Notes: generated by a model not told the origin, from the letters alone. A stretch of DNA of 64,000 nt from DATBLE01 sp036555585 (GCA_036555585.1 DATBLE010000039.1:1-64000); one strand, 5' to 3'; numbered from the stretch's first letter, positions 48,248 to 57,389 are shown. Numbers and translations: made by a program.

Positions 48248-50569
48248 GTGCTCGACCGGCCCCTCGAAGAGCTGCTCTCCGAGGCCCGGAGCCTGCGCCG
48301 CCGTCCGCTCGTCACCTACTCCCCGAAGGTCTTCGTCCCGCTGACGAAGCTCTGCCGGGACGTCTGCCACTACTGCACCTTCGCCCGGCCGCCGCGGCGC
48401 GGCGAGCGCGCGTACCTGACCCCGGACGAGGTGCTCGAGATCGCCCGCGCCGGTGCCGCCGCCGGGTGCAAGGAGGCGCTCTTCACGCTCGGCGACAAGC
48501 CCGAGCTGCGCTACGGCGTCGCGCGGCAGGAGCTGGCGGCGCTCGGATGCGAGACGACGATCGAGTACCTGGCACGAGCCTGCCGGCTCGTGCTAGAGGA
48601 GACCGGGCTTCTGCCGCACGCGAACCCGGGAGTGGTCACTCGTGACGAGTTGGCGGCGCTCCGCGAGGTCACCGCGTCGCAGGGGATCATGCTGGAGACG
48701 GCCTCCGACCGGCTGTCGGAGCGCGGTGGCCCGCACTTCGGCTCGCCCGACAAGCGGCCCGCCGCCCGTCTGGAGACGATCCGCCTCGCGGGCGAGCTCG
48801 CGATCCCGTTCACGACCGGGATCCTGATCGGGATCGGGGAGACCAGGGCCGAGCGGGTCGAGGCGCTCGCCGCGATCGCCGCGCTGCATCGCGAGCACGG
48901 CCACATCCAGGAGGTGATCGTCCAGAACTTCCGGGCGAAGCCGGGCACGAAGATGGCCGAGCATCCGGAGCCGACGCTCGACGACCTGCTCTGGACCGCC
49001 GCCGTCGCCCGCCTGATCCTCCCGCCGGAGGTGCACGTGCAGGTGCCGCCGAACCTCAGCTACGACCACTTCCCGCGGTTGCTCGACGCCGGGATCGACG
49101 ACTGGGGCGGCGTCTCGCCTGTGACGATCGACCATGTCAACCCGGAGGCGCCGTGGCCCGAGATCGAGCGGTTGCGCGAGGCGACCGGGGGCGCCGGGCT
49201 CGCCCTCGCGCCGCGGCTGCCCGTCTACCCCGAGTTCCTCGGCGCCAGCTGGCTCTCGACCCGGGTGCTGACGCAGGCACTGCGCTCGTCCGACGGAGAC
49301 GGGCTCGCCCGCGAGGATCCCTGGTACGCCGGCGCGCAGACGGCGGTGCCGTTCGTCCCCCGTGACGTCTTGCCGCTGGACACGGCCGACGAGCTCGGCG
49401 AGGACGAGCTCACCCGCCTCTTCTCCGCCCGCGGCGCGGAGCTCCACCGGGTGCTGGTCGCCGCCGACGCCCTCCGTCGCGAGGTCGATGGCGACGAGGT
49501 CAGCTACGTGGTCACGAGGAACGTCAACTACACGAACGTCTGCTACTTCCGGTGCGGCTTCTGCGCGTTCTCCAAGGGCAAGCTGGCCCAGAACCTGCGC
49601 GGCCCGGCGTACGTCGTGCCGACGGAGGAGATCGTCCGCCGAGCGCGCGAGGCGTGGGAGCGGGGAGCGGTGGAGATCTGCCTCCAGGGCGGCATCCACC
49701 CCGGCTTCGACGGGGACTACTACGTCGAGGTGTGCGAGGCAGTCAAGGCGGCCGTGCCCGACCTGCACGTGCACGCCTTCTCGGCGCTCGAGGTCTGGCA
49801 GGGCGCGGCCACGCTCGGGGAGCCGCTCGACGACTACCTCGCGCGGTTGCGCGAGGCCGGTCTCGCCTCGCTCCCGGGGACGGCCGCGGAGATCCTCGAC
49901 GACGAGGTGCGGGCCGTGCTCTGCCCCGACAAGGTGAACACCGCCCAGTGGCTCGAGGTGCACGAGACGGCGCACCGCGCGGGGCTGCGCTCGACCGCGA
50001 CGATCATGTTCGGCCACGTCGACACGCCGAGAAGCTGGGCGCGCCACCTGCTGCGCATCCGCGAGCTCCAGCAGCTGACGGGCGGCTTCACCGAGCTCGT
50101 CCCGCTTCCGTTCGTCCACATGGAGGCGCCGATCTACCTGAAGGGCCGCGCGCGCTCCGGCCCGACGTTCCGCGAGGCGCTGCTCGTGCACGCGGTCGGC
50201 AGGCTGGCGCTTCATCCGCACATCACCAACATCCAGACGTCGTGGGTGAAGATGGGCGTTTCCGGCGCGCAAGCGTGCTTGCGCGCCGGCGCCAACGACT
50301 TCGGCGGGACGCTGATGAACGAGTCGATTTCCCGCGCGGCGGGCGCGAGCCACGGCCAGGAGATGCCGCCCGAGCGGATGGAGGAGGCAATCCGCGCCGC
50401 AGGCCGCGTCCCGCGGCAGCGGACGACGCTGTACGGCACTCCCCCGGCGGAGCGCACCGCCGCCTCCTTCGGCGCTCCACCGCTCGCGGAGCCGCTCAAC
50501 CCGCCGGTCGACACGACCCGGCTGCGCCGGCCGGCGACGCTCGTGCGGCCAGGCCTTGCGATCGCCTGA
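48248..50569 (+). CDS. fbiC: Fo synthase, CofG-CofH fusion
   Basis: A 773-residue fusion of two radical SAM enzymes that together make the deazaflavin Fo from tyrosine and 5-amino-6-ribitylaminouracil. The N-terminal CofG-like half has CRDVCHYC (Cys 36, 40, 43); the C-terminal CofH-like half has CYFRCGFC. Both are intact CxxxCxxC clusters. LQGGIHPGF and NIQTSWVKMG are further CofH motifs. Fusion and length match actinobacterial FbiC. It starts with GTG 48248. Two perfect hairpins lie inside it (48572-48593 and 50262-50289). Confidence 0.95.
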   Translation: MLDRPLEELLSEARSLRRRPLVTYSPKVFVPLTKLCRDVCHYCTFARPPRRGERAYLTPDEVLEIARAGAAAGCKEALFTLGDKPELRYGVARQELAALGCETTIEYLARACRLVLEETGLLPHANPGVVTRDELAALREVTASQGIMLETASDRLSERGGPHFGSPDKRPAARLETIRLAGELAIPFTTGILIGIGETRAERVEALAAIAALHREHGHIQEVIVQNFRAKPGTKMAEHPEPTLDDLLWTAAVARLILPPEVHVQVPPNLSYDHFPRLLDAGIDDWGGVSPVTIDHVNPEAPWPEIERLREATGGAGLALAPRLPVYPEFLGASWLSTRVLTQALRSSDGDGLAREDPWYAGAQTAVPFVPRDVLPLDTADELGEDELTRLFSARGAELHRVLVAADALRREVDGDEVSYVVTRNVNYTNVCYFRCGFCAFSKGKLAQNLRGPAYVVPTEEIVRRAREAWERGAVEICLQGGIHPGFDGDYYVEVCEAVKAAVPDLHVHAFSALEVWQGAATLGEPLDDYLARLREAGLASLPGTAAEILDDEVRAVLCPDKVNTAQWLEVHETAHRAGLRSTATIMFGHVDTPRSWARHLLRIRELQQLTGGFTELVPLPFVHMEAPIYLKGRARSGPTFREALLVHAVGRLALHPHITNIQTSWVKMGVSGAQACLRAGANDFGGTLMNESISRAAGASHGQEMPPERMEEAIRAAGRVPRQRTTLYGTPPAERTAASFGAPPLAEPLNPPVDTTRLRRPATLVRPGLAIA
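48572..48593. repeat. Intragenic perfect hairpin
   Basis: A 9-bp perfect stem (GCACGAGCC / GGCTCGTGC) with a 4-nt loop, in the first half of fbiC. Confidence 0.6.
50262..50289. repeat. Intragenic perfect hairpin
   Basis: A 13-bp perfect stem (CCGGCGCGCAAGC / GCTTGCGCGCCGG) with a 2-nt loop, in the CofH half of fbiC. The encoded stretch VSGAQACLRAGAND appears to keep the usual family length. Confidence 0.75.
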
Positions 50570-50942
50570 GGAGGCGCGCGTCGCGCGCCTGGCGACGGTC
50601 GACGGGCAGGGCCGGCCGCACGTCGTCCCGATCTGCTTCGCGATCGAGGGCGACACGCTGTACACGGCCGTCGACGAGAAGCCCAAGCGGACGCGGCGGC
50701 TGAAGCGGCTCGCCAACATCGAGGCGAACGCCGCGGTCGAGGTGCTGATCGACCACTACGAGGAGGACTGGTCGCGGCTCTGGTGGGTGCGCTTGCGCGG
50801 GTCCGCCCGGATCGTCGACGATCGCCGGGCCGTGGAGCTCCTCGCCGCCAAGTACCCGCAGTACCGGCGGCGGCCGCCCTCGGGCCCGGTGATCGCGGTC
50901 ACGATCGAGGAGCGGCGCGAGTGGGCGAGCTCGCCTTCCTGA
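50556..50942 (+). CDS. PPOX-class F420-dependent enzyme, Rv0121-like
   Basis: A 128-residue split-barrel protein of the pyridoxamine-phosphate-oxidase superfamily, in the branch that binds F420. VARLATVDGQGRPHVVPICF and DEKPKRTRRLKRLANI are the typical N-terminal strand pair and cofactor-phosphate contact; DWSRLWWVRLRGSARIV follows. It probably reduces or oxidises a small substrate with F420; the substrate is unknown. The start is TTG 50556, overlapping fbiC by 14 nt, so the cofactor's maker and user are co-translated. It overlaps the amidase by 22 nt. Confidence 0.85.
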   Translation: MRSPEEARVARLATVDGQGRPHVVPICFAIEGDTLYTAVDEKPKRTRRLKRLANIEANAAVEVLIDHYEEDWSRLWWVRLRGSARIVDDRRAVELLAAKYPQYRRRPPSGPVIAVTIEERREWASSPS

Positions 50943-52297
50943 CCGCGAGCGAGCAGGCCGACCTCGTGCGGCGGGGCGAGGTGGCGCCGCTCGAGCTCGT
51001 CGAGCTGTACCTGGAGCGGATCGAGCGGCTCGAGCCGGAGCTGAACGCGTACGTCACCGTGTGCGCCGAGGAGGCGAGGGCGGCGGCGACGGGCGAGTTG
51101 CCCGGCGGCCCGTTTCGCGGCGTGCCGCTGCCGATCAAGGACCTGAACGAGACGGCAGGGATCCGGACGACGTTCTCGTCGCGCGCGTTCGCCGACTACG
51201 TGCCTGACTTCGACGCCGCCGTCGTCCGCCGGCTGAAGCAGGCCGGGTTCGTCGTGATCGGCAAGACGAACACGCCCGAGCTCGGGCTCACGGCCGTGAC
51301 CGAGTCGGAGCTGAACAGGCCCTGCCGCAACCCCTGGGATACGTCGCGTACGCCGGGCGGGTCGAGCGGCGGCGCGGCCGCGGCGGTCGCCGCCGGGCTT
51401 GCACCGGCCGCCCACGCCAGCGACGGCGGCGGCTCCATCCGCATCCCCGCGTCGTGCTGCGGCCTGTTTGGGATCAAGCCGGCGCGCGGGCGGGTGTCCC
51501 CGGCGCCTTACGGCGGGCTCGAGGGCTTCTCGACCAGCGGGCCGCTCGCGCGCACGGTCGCCGACGCTGCGGCGCTGCTCGACGTCATGGCCGGGTACGA
51601 GACCGGGGACCCGTGGTGGACGCCGCCGCCGGAGCGGCCGTTCGCCGAGGAGGTCGGGCTCGACCCCGGGGCGCTGCGGATCGCGCTGACCACGTCGCCG
51701 CCCGTCCACGCGCCCGTGGCGCCCGAGTGCGACGAGGCGGCCCGGGGCGCGGCCGGCCTGCTCGAGGAGCTCGGGCACTCGGTCGAGGAGGCCACGCCGG
51801 CGTGGGGCGACGCCCGGCTGTTCGCCCTGTTCATGCAGGTCTGGCAGGTGATCCCGGCGCTGTACGGCCTTCCTCCCGAGGGGCTGGAGCCGATGACCCG
51901 CGCGCTCGTCGCGTCGGCGCAGCAGGCGAACGCGGTCGACTACGTGCGCGCGACCGCCGCGCTGCGCGAGATCTCGCGGCGGATCGTGGCCTTCTTCGAC
52001 GACTACGACCTGCTGCTGACGCCCACGCTGGCCCAGCCGCCGGTGCCGATCGGAGCGCTCGAGGACGAGGACCCGTGGGTGCAGATCGCCAACGCGGGTC
52101 GCTTCACCCCGTTCACGCAGGTGGCGAACATCACGGGCCTGCCCGCCGTCTCGCTCCCGCTCCACTGGAGCGAGGAGGGGCTGCCGATCGGGGTGCAGCT
52201 CGTCGGCCGTCCCGCCGGCGAGGCGACGCTGCTCCGCATCTCGGCCCAGCTCGAGCAGGCGCGTCCCTGGCGCGACCGCCGGCCGCCGGTCAGCTGA
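50921..52297 (+). CDS. Amidase (amidase signature family)
   Basis: A 458-residue amidase. The Ser-cisSer-Lys triad is visible: Lys in PLPIKDLNETAG, the cis-serine and nearby glycines in TPGGSSGGAAAAVAAG, and the nucleophile in DGGGSIRIPAS. Substrates in the family range from fatty amides to aryl amides and Glu-tRNA. No gatB neighbour is present, so a catabolic role is more likely than tRNA amidation. The start is GTG 50921 with GAGGAG 9 nt upstream. It is followed by a dispersed palindrome and a convergent gene. Confidence 0.9.
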   Translation: MGELAFLTASEQADLVRRGEVAPLELVELYLERIERLEPELNAYVTVCAEEARAAATGELPGGPFRGVPLPIKDLNETAGIRTTFSSRAFADYVPDFDAAVVRRLKQAGFVVIGKTNTPELGLTAVTESELNRPCRNPWDTSRTPGGSSGGAAAAVAAGLAPAAHASDGGGSIRIPASCCGLFGIKPARGRVSPAPYGGLEGFSTSGPLARTVADAAALLDVMAGYETGDPWWTPPPERPFAEEVGLDPGALRIALTTSPPVHAPVAPECDEAARGAAGLLEELGHSVEEATPAWGDARLFALFMQVWQVIPALYGLPPEGLEPMTRALVASAQQANAVDYVRATAALREISRRIVAFFDDYDLLLTPTLAQPPVPIGALEDEDPWVQIANAGRFTPFTQVANITGLPAVSLPLHWSEEGLPIGVQLVGRPAGEATLLRISAQLEQARPWRDRRPPVS

Positions 52298-52325
52298 GCC
52301 GAACCGTCGCGAGCTGCGAAGAGCT

Positions 52326-52347
52326 GTGACAGGCTCGAGCCTGTCAC
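52326..52347. repeat. Dispersed palindrome, copy 3
   Basis: A perfect 22-nt palindrome with arms GTGACAGGCTC and GAGCCTGTCAC, between convergent genes (amidase and 2-hydroxyacid dehydrogenase). It is identical to copy 1 over these 22 nt. Its position would suit a bidirectional terminator, but there is no T-tract. Confidence 0.85.
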
Positions 52348-52357
52348 TGCGGTGGGG

Positions 52358-53287
52358 TCACGGGACGGCGTTCGGAGGGACCCGGTCCTCGAGCAGCACC
52401 GCCCGCAGCGCCTCGACGCAGAGCATCCCCATCGCCTCCCGGGTCTCCTCCGTCGCCGAGCCGAGGTGCGGGACGAGCACGACGTTCTCGAGCTCGAGCA
52501 GCCCCGGGTGCACCTCGGGCTCTCGCTCGAACACGTCGAGCGCCGCGCCCGCGATGCGACCCGCGCGCAGCGCCTCCACGAGCGCGTCCTCGTCGACGAT
52601 CGGCCCGCGGCTCGTGTTCACCAGGACGGCGGTGGGCTTCATGCGCGAGAGCGCGGCCGCGTTGATCAGGCGGCGGTTCTTCTCGGTCAGCGGCAGATGG
52701 AGCGAGACGACGTCGGCCGTCGAAAGCAGCTCGTCAAGCGATAGCCCGCTCGTGCGACTCGAGTGGATCACGTACATGCCGTGTGCGCGGGCCAGGCGCT
52801 CGACCGCCCGGCCGATCCTGCCGTATCCCACTAGGCCGAGGGTGAGCGAGGCGAGCCCTCGGCCTAGCATCAGGTTCGGCGCCCAGATCCACTCCTCGCC
52901 GCGTCTGATCAGCCGGTCGCCCTCGGCCACGCGCCGGAGCAGGGCCAGCATGATCGCGATCGTCAGCTCGGCGGTTGCCTCGGTGAGGACATCGGGCGTG
53001 TTCGAGACGACGACGCCCCGGCGCTGGCAGGCGTCGACGTCGACGTTGTCGATGCCCACCGCGTAGTCGGCGACGATCCGGAGCTGCGGGCCTGCGGCGT
53101 CGAGCAGCTCGTCGTCGACCCGGTCGGTCAGCATCAGCATCAAGCCGTCTCGTCCGGCCACCCGCCCGAGCAGCTCCTCGCGGGCGGGCGGCCACACGGA
53201 GTCGTGGACCTCCAGCTCGAACGAGCGCTCCAGCTCCGCGCGCACCCGGTCGGGAAAACGCCGTGATGCGAAGACGCGCGGAGCTAT
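52358..53287 (-). CDS. D-isomer-specific 2-hydroxyacid dehydrogenase (glyoxylate reductase-like)
   Basis: A 309-residue NAD(P)H dehydrogenase. Family features are VADYAVGIDNVDVDAC, the nucleotide site LGLVGYGRIGRAVERLAR, VNTSRGPIVDEDALVEAL with the active-site arginine, and VLVPHLGSATEETREAM with the catalytic histidine. The first conserved strand is APRVFASRRFPD, yet no ATG, GTG or TTG lies upstream of it in frame for over 25 codons. The codon just before it is ATA, which overlaps the TAG stop of the previous gene (ATAG). GTG inside RVRAEL would remove that strand. Confidence 0.88.
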   Translation of the reverse strand: MAPRVFASRRFPDRVRAELERSFELEVHDSVWPPAREELLGRVAGRDGLMLMLTDRVDDELLDAAGPQLRIVADYAVGIDNVDVDACQRRGVVVSNTPDVLTEATAELTIAIMLALLRRVAEGDRLIRRGEEWIWAPNLMLGRGLASLTLGLVGYGRIGRAVERLARAHGMYVIHSSRTSGLSLDELLSTADVVSLHLPLTEKNRRLINAAALSRMKPTAVLVNTSRGPIVDEDALVEALRAGRIAGAALDVFEREPEVHPGLLELENVVLVPHLGSATEETREAMGMLCVEALRAVLLEDRVPPNAVP

Positions 53288-53916
53288 CGCTCGATCACTT
53301 CCGCCCCGGGATCGCTCGCCGGGTCGTCGCCGGCCAGCACGTCGCGCGACCAGTCGCGTGTCTTCCAGGCGGGCACGGGTGTCCTGCACTGTTCGCGCGG
53401 CACGAAGCGCGACCGCTGGACGAGCCGGTACTCGTGGATGTACCGCGGGCAGTTGGGGAAGACCTCGGTCGCGACGACACGGACGACGAGCTGCGCTTCG
53501 GGGTAGTCGGCCAGCAGCGGATCGTCGCCGGCCACGGACGCCAGACCGTTCAGCCGCAGCCGGCGCCGGCGCTCGAAGTCGATGAACAGGAGCCCGACGT
53601 GCGGGTTGGCGACCGCGTTGCCGGCGGTCAGGTACATCCCGTTCCCGTCGTAGACCGGGAACGCGATCGTGTGCTCGTCGAGCACGCGGACGAAGCCGGG
53701 ATCGCCGCCCTTGTACGAGCACTGCGGCCGCCCCTCGGCGTCGGCGGTCGCGATGAAGAGCATGTCGGCGCTCTCGATGAAGCTGCGGTCGTCGGCGTCG
53801 ATCGCGGCGCGGACGAGCCGCTCCTCGATCCGGTCCGCGAGCCTGCGCGTGTCGAACCGCTCCTGCAGCGACCTGCTCGCGTCGTGGTACAGCCCCACGC
53901 GCGAATCTTCTAGCAC
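53284..53916 (-). CDS. Pyridoxamine 5'-phosphate oxidase-family protein
   Basis: A 210-residue split-barrel flavoprotein-like protein. It has RFDTRRLADRIEERLVRAAI near the N-terminus, then FIESADMLFIATADAEGRPQ, CSYKGGDPGFVRVLD and NPHVGLLFIDFERRRRLR, all typical of this group. It may bind FMN or F420, and its substrate is unknown. I use GTG 53916, which overlaps the upstream stop by 7 nt; GTG 53898 is possible. Its TAG stop overlaps the ATA codon that probably starts the next gene. Confidence 0.82.
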   Translation of the reverse strand: MLEDSRVGLYHDASRSLQERFDTRRLADRIEERLVRAAIDADDRSFIESADMLFIATADAEGRPQCSYKGGDPGFVRVLDEHTIAFPVYDGNGMYLTAGNAVANPHVGLLFIDFERRRRLRLNGLASVAGDDPLLADYPEAQLVVRVVATEVFPNCPRYIHEYRLVQRSRFVPREQCRTPVPAWKTRDWSRDVLAGDDPASDPGAEVIER

Positions 53917-56012
53917 GGCCGCTGCTCGTTCGTCACCCCGACCCCGGAGACGGCGACGCCCACCTCGCGGACCGGGCCGCGCGTGGGGCCGAGCGGCGGG
54001 CCGTCGATGGTCGCGGATCGATCGGCGGTCAGCTCCAGGTCGGCATGCCCGCCGGCGGGCAGACAGACCGTCTGCACGGACTGCGCCAGGATGCCCGGTG
54101 CGACCGTCCCGCTCTGCGCGCCGAGCCGGTAGGAGACGGGCCCGGTGGCCTCGGAAGGGGCGTAGAGCAGCACGGTGACGGTGGCGAGCCTCGCAGGCTC
54201 GCCGGGAGCGGCGTACAGGCGGACGGTCGCCGGGCGGCCGGGACGCGTCCAGCCGTCGCTGTCGAGCCCGCGCGTCGCCCACTCGGCGCGGTACGGCCGC
54301 TCGACCTGCCGCAGCACCAGGCCGACGTTCGCGGCAGTCTGCGGACCGGCCAGGCCGAAGCGCGCGTCGTTGGGGTTCGCGAGCACGTACTCGGGCGCAT
54401 CGCCGGTCCCGTCGAACCGCCCGGTCGCGAAGTCGAGGCGCAGGACGTCGCTGGGGAACGGCGTGTAGGTGTACGTGCCGTCGGGAGCGACGAATGCCCG
54501 GTCTGCCCGGTTGTTCCAGAACTCGGCGTCCCACCAGAGAATTGCGCTCTGACCCCAGTTGTCGCGCGAGAGCGGATAGGCGAGCACCGCGACGGAATGG
54601 CCGGGCGGGATCACAGTGTCCACCCAGTTGCGGACGCGGTCCTTCCCCGTGGTCGGCACGCCCAGCGGCGTGTTCGTCGTGAGCAGGCGGTAGAAGGCAT
54701 AGCCGGCGACGGCGCCGCCGAAGCAGAAGACGGCGACGGTGACGCCGGCGAGGGCGGCCGTTCGCGGGACCAGCGCCAGCACGAGGCAGATCACGCCGAG
54801 CACGACGCCGCAGAGCGCGACGAAGACCCCGGCGGAGAGACCGCCGGACTCGTCGTGGATCACGCCGTTGATCACCGACTCCGGCGAGTCCACCCACAGC
54901 CCGGCCACGGGGGCGAAGTCGGCGAAGACGGCCGTCGCGGCGAAGAAGACGGTGAGCGCGGCGATGCCTGCAAGGGGCAGCCGCTCCTGGAGCAGGCACA
55001 CGACCGTCGCGAGCAGCAGGAGAGGCGCGAGGTAGAAGAGGTAGCGGTCGCGGATCACGTCCGGCCCGCCGAAGCGGACGTCGTACGAGCCGGTCTCGAG
55101 CGCGAGCAGCGGGATCGAGAACGCGGTGAGCGCCGCGAATGCCCGCAGCCGCACGGACTCGCCGCGCAGCGCCGAGTACGCCCACCCGCCGCCGAGGAGC
55201 AGCGGGACGATTCCCAGCCCGACGGCGAGCACGTCGACGTGGATCGCAGCCGACTTCCACGCGATCGCGGGCAGGACCGACCCCTGCGTCGCGGTCACGC
55301 CGTAGTCGCCCAGCAGGCGGTCGGCCTCGCCGAGCGCCGCGAGCACCCCGACCACGACCGCTCCGACCGCGTAGGCGACGGCCAGCGGCCGGTGCCGCCG
55401 GAAGGCCTGGCGGGGGCCGTCCGTCACGATCGCCGCGAGCGGCAGCACCGCGGCGAGGAAGAGGAACTGCGTCCGCGTGAAGAAGGCGAGCGCGAGCGCG
55501 ACGAGGGCGAGCGCATCCGACCGGCCCGACGGCTCGGTGATGCAGACGTGGCACGCGAGCACCGCCCAGAGGAAGACCGGATAGGCGGCAGGCTCCGACA
55601 TGACGAAGGCCGCGTTCACGGCCCAGGGCAGCGCCACCGCGAGCAGGGCCGCGACGAGCGCGTAGCCGGGAGCGACCAGCCGCCGCCCGAGCAGGTAGAC
55701 GGGGATCGCCGCGCTCGCGAAGAGGGCCGCGTTCACCACGTGCGCGGCGGTGAAGGCGCCGACGTTGTCCAGCCCGCCGTAGAAGGGCGCGAGGAGCATC
55801 GGGTAGACGACGCCGAGGAAGCCGACGTGCTCGCCGTGCAGCACGGGCAGGGGCGAGCCGGTCGTGCCCATGTGCCGCGCCAGCTTCGCGTACAGCATCT
55901 CGTCGGTCTGCACCACCCACTCGCGCACCTGGACCGTGCCCACCGCGAGCAGCGCCGAGGCGCCGACGACGATCGCCGTCAGGCCGATCCAGGGACGCGC
56001 CTGCTTCTGCAC
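53910..56012 (-). CDS. GT-C-like membrane protein with C-terminal domain
   Basis: A 700-residue protein with about thirteen helices up to residue 470 and a soluble C-terminal domain of about 230 residues. The first outer loop has QTDEMLYAKLARHM, the same acidic motif as 15002 and 22716. It is related to those polysaccharide-locus proteins but lies 30 kb away among catabolic genes. It starts with GTG 56012, 13 nt after the aminotransferase stop. An ArnT/PMT-like glycosyltransferase is the best guess; the substrate is unknown. Confidence 0.75.
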   Translation of the reverse strand: MQKQARPWIGLTAIVVGASALLAVGTVQVREWVVQTDEMLYAKLARHMGTTGSPLPVLHGEHVGFLGVVYPMLLAPFYGGLDNVGAFTAAHVVNAALFASAAIPVYLLGRRLVAPGYALVAALLAVALPWAVNAAFVMSEPAAYPVFLWAVLACHVCITEPSGRSDALALVALALAFFTRTQFLFLAAVLPLAAIVTDGPRQAFRRHRPLAVAYAVGAVVVGVLAALGEADRLLGDYGVTATQGSVLPAIAWKSAAIHVDVLAVGLGIVPLLLGGGWAYSALRGESVRLRAFAALTAFSIPLLALETGSYDVRFGGPDVIRDRYLFYLAPLLLLATVVCLLQERLPLAGIAALTVFFAATAVFADFAPVAGLWVDSPESVINGVIHDESGGLSAGVFVALCGVVLGVICLVLALVPRTAALAGVTVAVFCFGGAVAGYAFYRLLTTNTPLGVPTTGKDRVRNWVDTVIPPGHSVAVLAYPLSRDNWGQSAILWWDAEFWNNRADRAFVAPDGTYTYTPFPSDVLRLDFATGRFDGTGDAPEYVLANPNDARFGLAGPQTAANVGLVLRQVERPYRAEWATRGLDSDGWTRPGRPATVRLYAAPGEPARLATVTVLLYAPSEATGPVSYRLGAQSGTVAPGILAQSVQTVCLPAGGHADLELTADRSATIDGPPLGPTRGPVREVGVAVSGVGVTNEQRPC

Positions 56013-56025
56013 GCGCCCGAAGGGG

Positions 56026-57381
56026 CTACTCGGTCGAGTACTCGTCCGCGATCGAGAGGACGTCGTCGAGGATCTCGAGGCCCTCGTCGAGCTCGTCCCG
56101 CGTGATCGTCAGCGGCGGCGTCACCGCGAAGACGTTCCAGTGCACGAACGGGTAGAGCCCGCGCTCCAGGCACGCCTTCGTGATGCGCGTCACCGGCTCC
56201 GCGGCCTCGCCGCCGGCGTTGAACGGGACGAGCGGCTCGCGCGTGGCGCGATTCCGCACCAGCTCGAGCCCCCAGAACAGGCCGAGCCCCCTGACCTCGC
56301 CGATGCTCGGATGTCTGTCGGCGAGACGCCGAAGGTTCTCGCCGAGGTAGTCGCCCATCGCCGCCGCGTTCTCGACCACGCGCTCCTCCCGGAACGCCTC
56401 GATCGACGCCACCCCGACCGCGCACGCGAGCGGGTGGCCCGAGTAGGTGAGCCCGCCGGCGAAGAACCGGTCCTTGATCGCGTCGTAGACGTGGTCGCGC
56501 ACGGTCATCGCGCCGAGCGGGACGTAGCCGGAGTTGATGCCCTTCGCGGTGGTGATGATGTCCGGGACGACGTCCCAGTGGTCGCACGCGAACCAGCGGC
56601 CGGTGCGGCCCCAGCCCGCCATCACCTCGTCGAGGATCAGCAGGATCCCGTGGCGGTCGCAGACCTCGCGGATCGACCGGAGGTAGCCGTCGGGCGGGAC
56701 GATGATGCCGTTCGTCCCGGTGACCGTCTCGAGCATCACCGCCGCGACCGTGTGCGGCCCCTCGTACATCAGGATCTCCTCGAGGTGCGGGCCGCCCGTG
56801 CAGACGGGGCACGGGTCGGGGTGACCGGCGGGGCAGCGGTAGGTGTAGGGGTCGAACATCCGCACGATTCCGGGCAGCCCCGGCTCGGCGAACCAGCGCC
56901 TCGGGTCGCCGGTGAGCGTGACCGCGCCCGCGGTCGCGCCGTGGTAGGAGCGGTATCTGGCGACGATCTTGTGCCGCCCGGTCGTCCAGCGCGCGAGCTT
57001 GACCGCGTTCTCGTTCGCGTCGGCGCCGCCGTTCGTGAAGAACGTCCGGTTCAGGTCGCCGGGCATGCACTCGGCGACCAGGCGTGCCAGCTCGGAGCGC
57101 TTGTCGTTCGCGACGCTGGGCGCGATCGTGCACAGCCGGTCGGCCTGCTCCTTGATCGCCGCCACCAGCTTCGGATGCTGGTGGCCGAGCGCGAGGTTGA
57201 CGAGCTGCGAGGCGAAGTCGAGGTAGCGCTTGCCCGAGTAGTCCCAGAAGTAGCGGCCCTCGCCGCCCGCCACGGGGATCGGCGCGAGCGCGGACTGCAC
57301 CGACCACGAGTGGATCAGGTACTGGCGGTCGCCGGCGACGACCTGCTCGCCGTCGGCCTGCCGCGACTCCGTGACGGCCAT
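56026..57381 (-). CDS. Class III aminotransferase (omega-amino acid:pyruvate type)
   Basis: A 451-residue PLP enzyme. FFTNGGADANENAVKLAR and the SYHGATAGAVTLTGDPRRW stretch bind the cofactor phosphate, LILDEVMAGWGRTG holds the pyridine-binding aspartate, and TTAKGINSGYVPLGA has the Schiff-base lysine. An unusual cysteine-rich loop (CPAGHPDPCPVC) follows the phosphate region. Divergent pairing with methylmalonate-semialdehyde dehydrogenase suggests it turns beta-alanine or a related amine into a semialdehyde for that enzyme; this is inferred. TAGGAT lies 8 nt before the ATG. Confidence 0.88.
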   Translation of the reverse strand: MAVTESRQADGEQVVAGDRQYLIHSWSVQSALAPIPVAGGEGRYFWDYSGKRYLDFASQLVNLALGHQHPKLVAAIKEQADRLCTIAPSVANDKRSELARLVAECMPGDLNRTFFTNGGADANENAVKLARWTTGRHKIVARYRSYHGATAGAVTLTGDPRRWFAEPGLPGIVRMFDPYTYRCPAGHPDPCPVCTGGPHLEEILMYEGPHTVAAVMLETVTGTNGIIVPPDGYLRSIREVCDRHGILLILDEVMAGWGRTGRWFACDHWDVVPDIITTAKGINSGYVPLGAMTVRDHVYDAIKDRFFAGGLTYSGHPLACAVGVASIEAFREERVVENAAAMGDYLGENLRRLADRHPSIGEVRGLGLFWGLELVRNRATREPLVPFNAGGEAAEPVTRITKACLERGLYPFVHWNVFAVTPPLTITRDELDEGLEILDDVLSIADEYSTE

Positions 57382-57389
57382 TGGGCGGA

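Noticed and set aside
50572..50590. Inverted repeat AGGCGCGC / GCGCGCCT at the start of the PPOX gene
   Set aside because: An 8-bp stem made only of GC-rich codons; not distinct from background.
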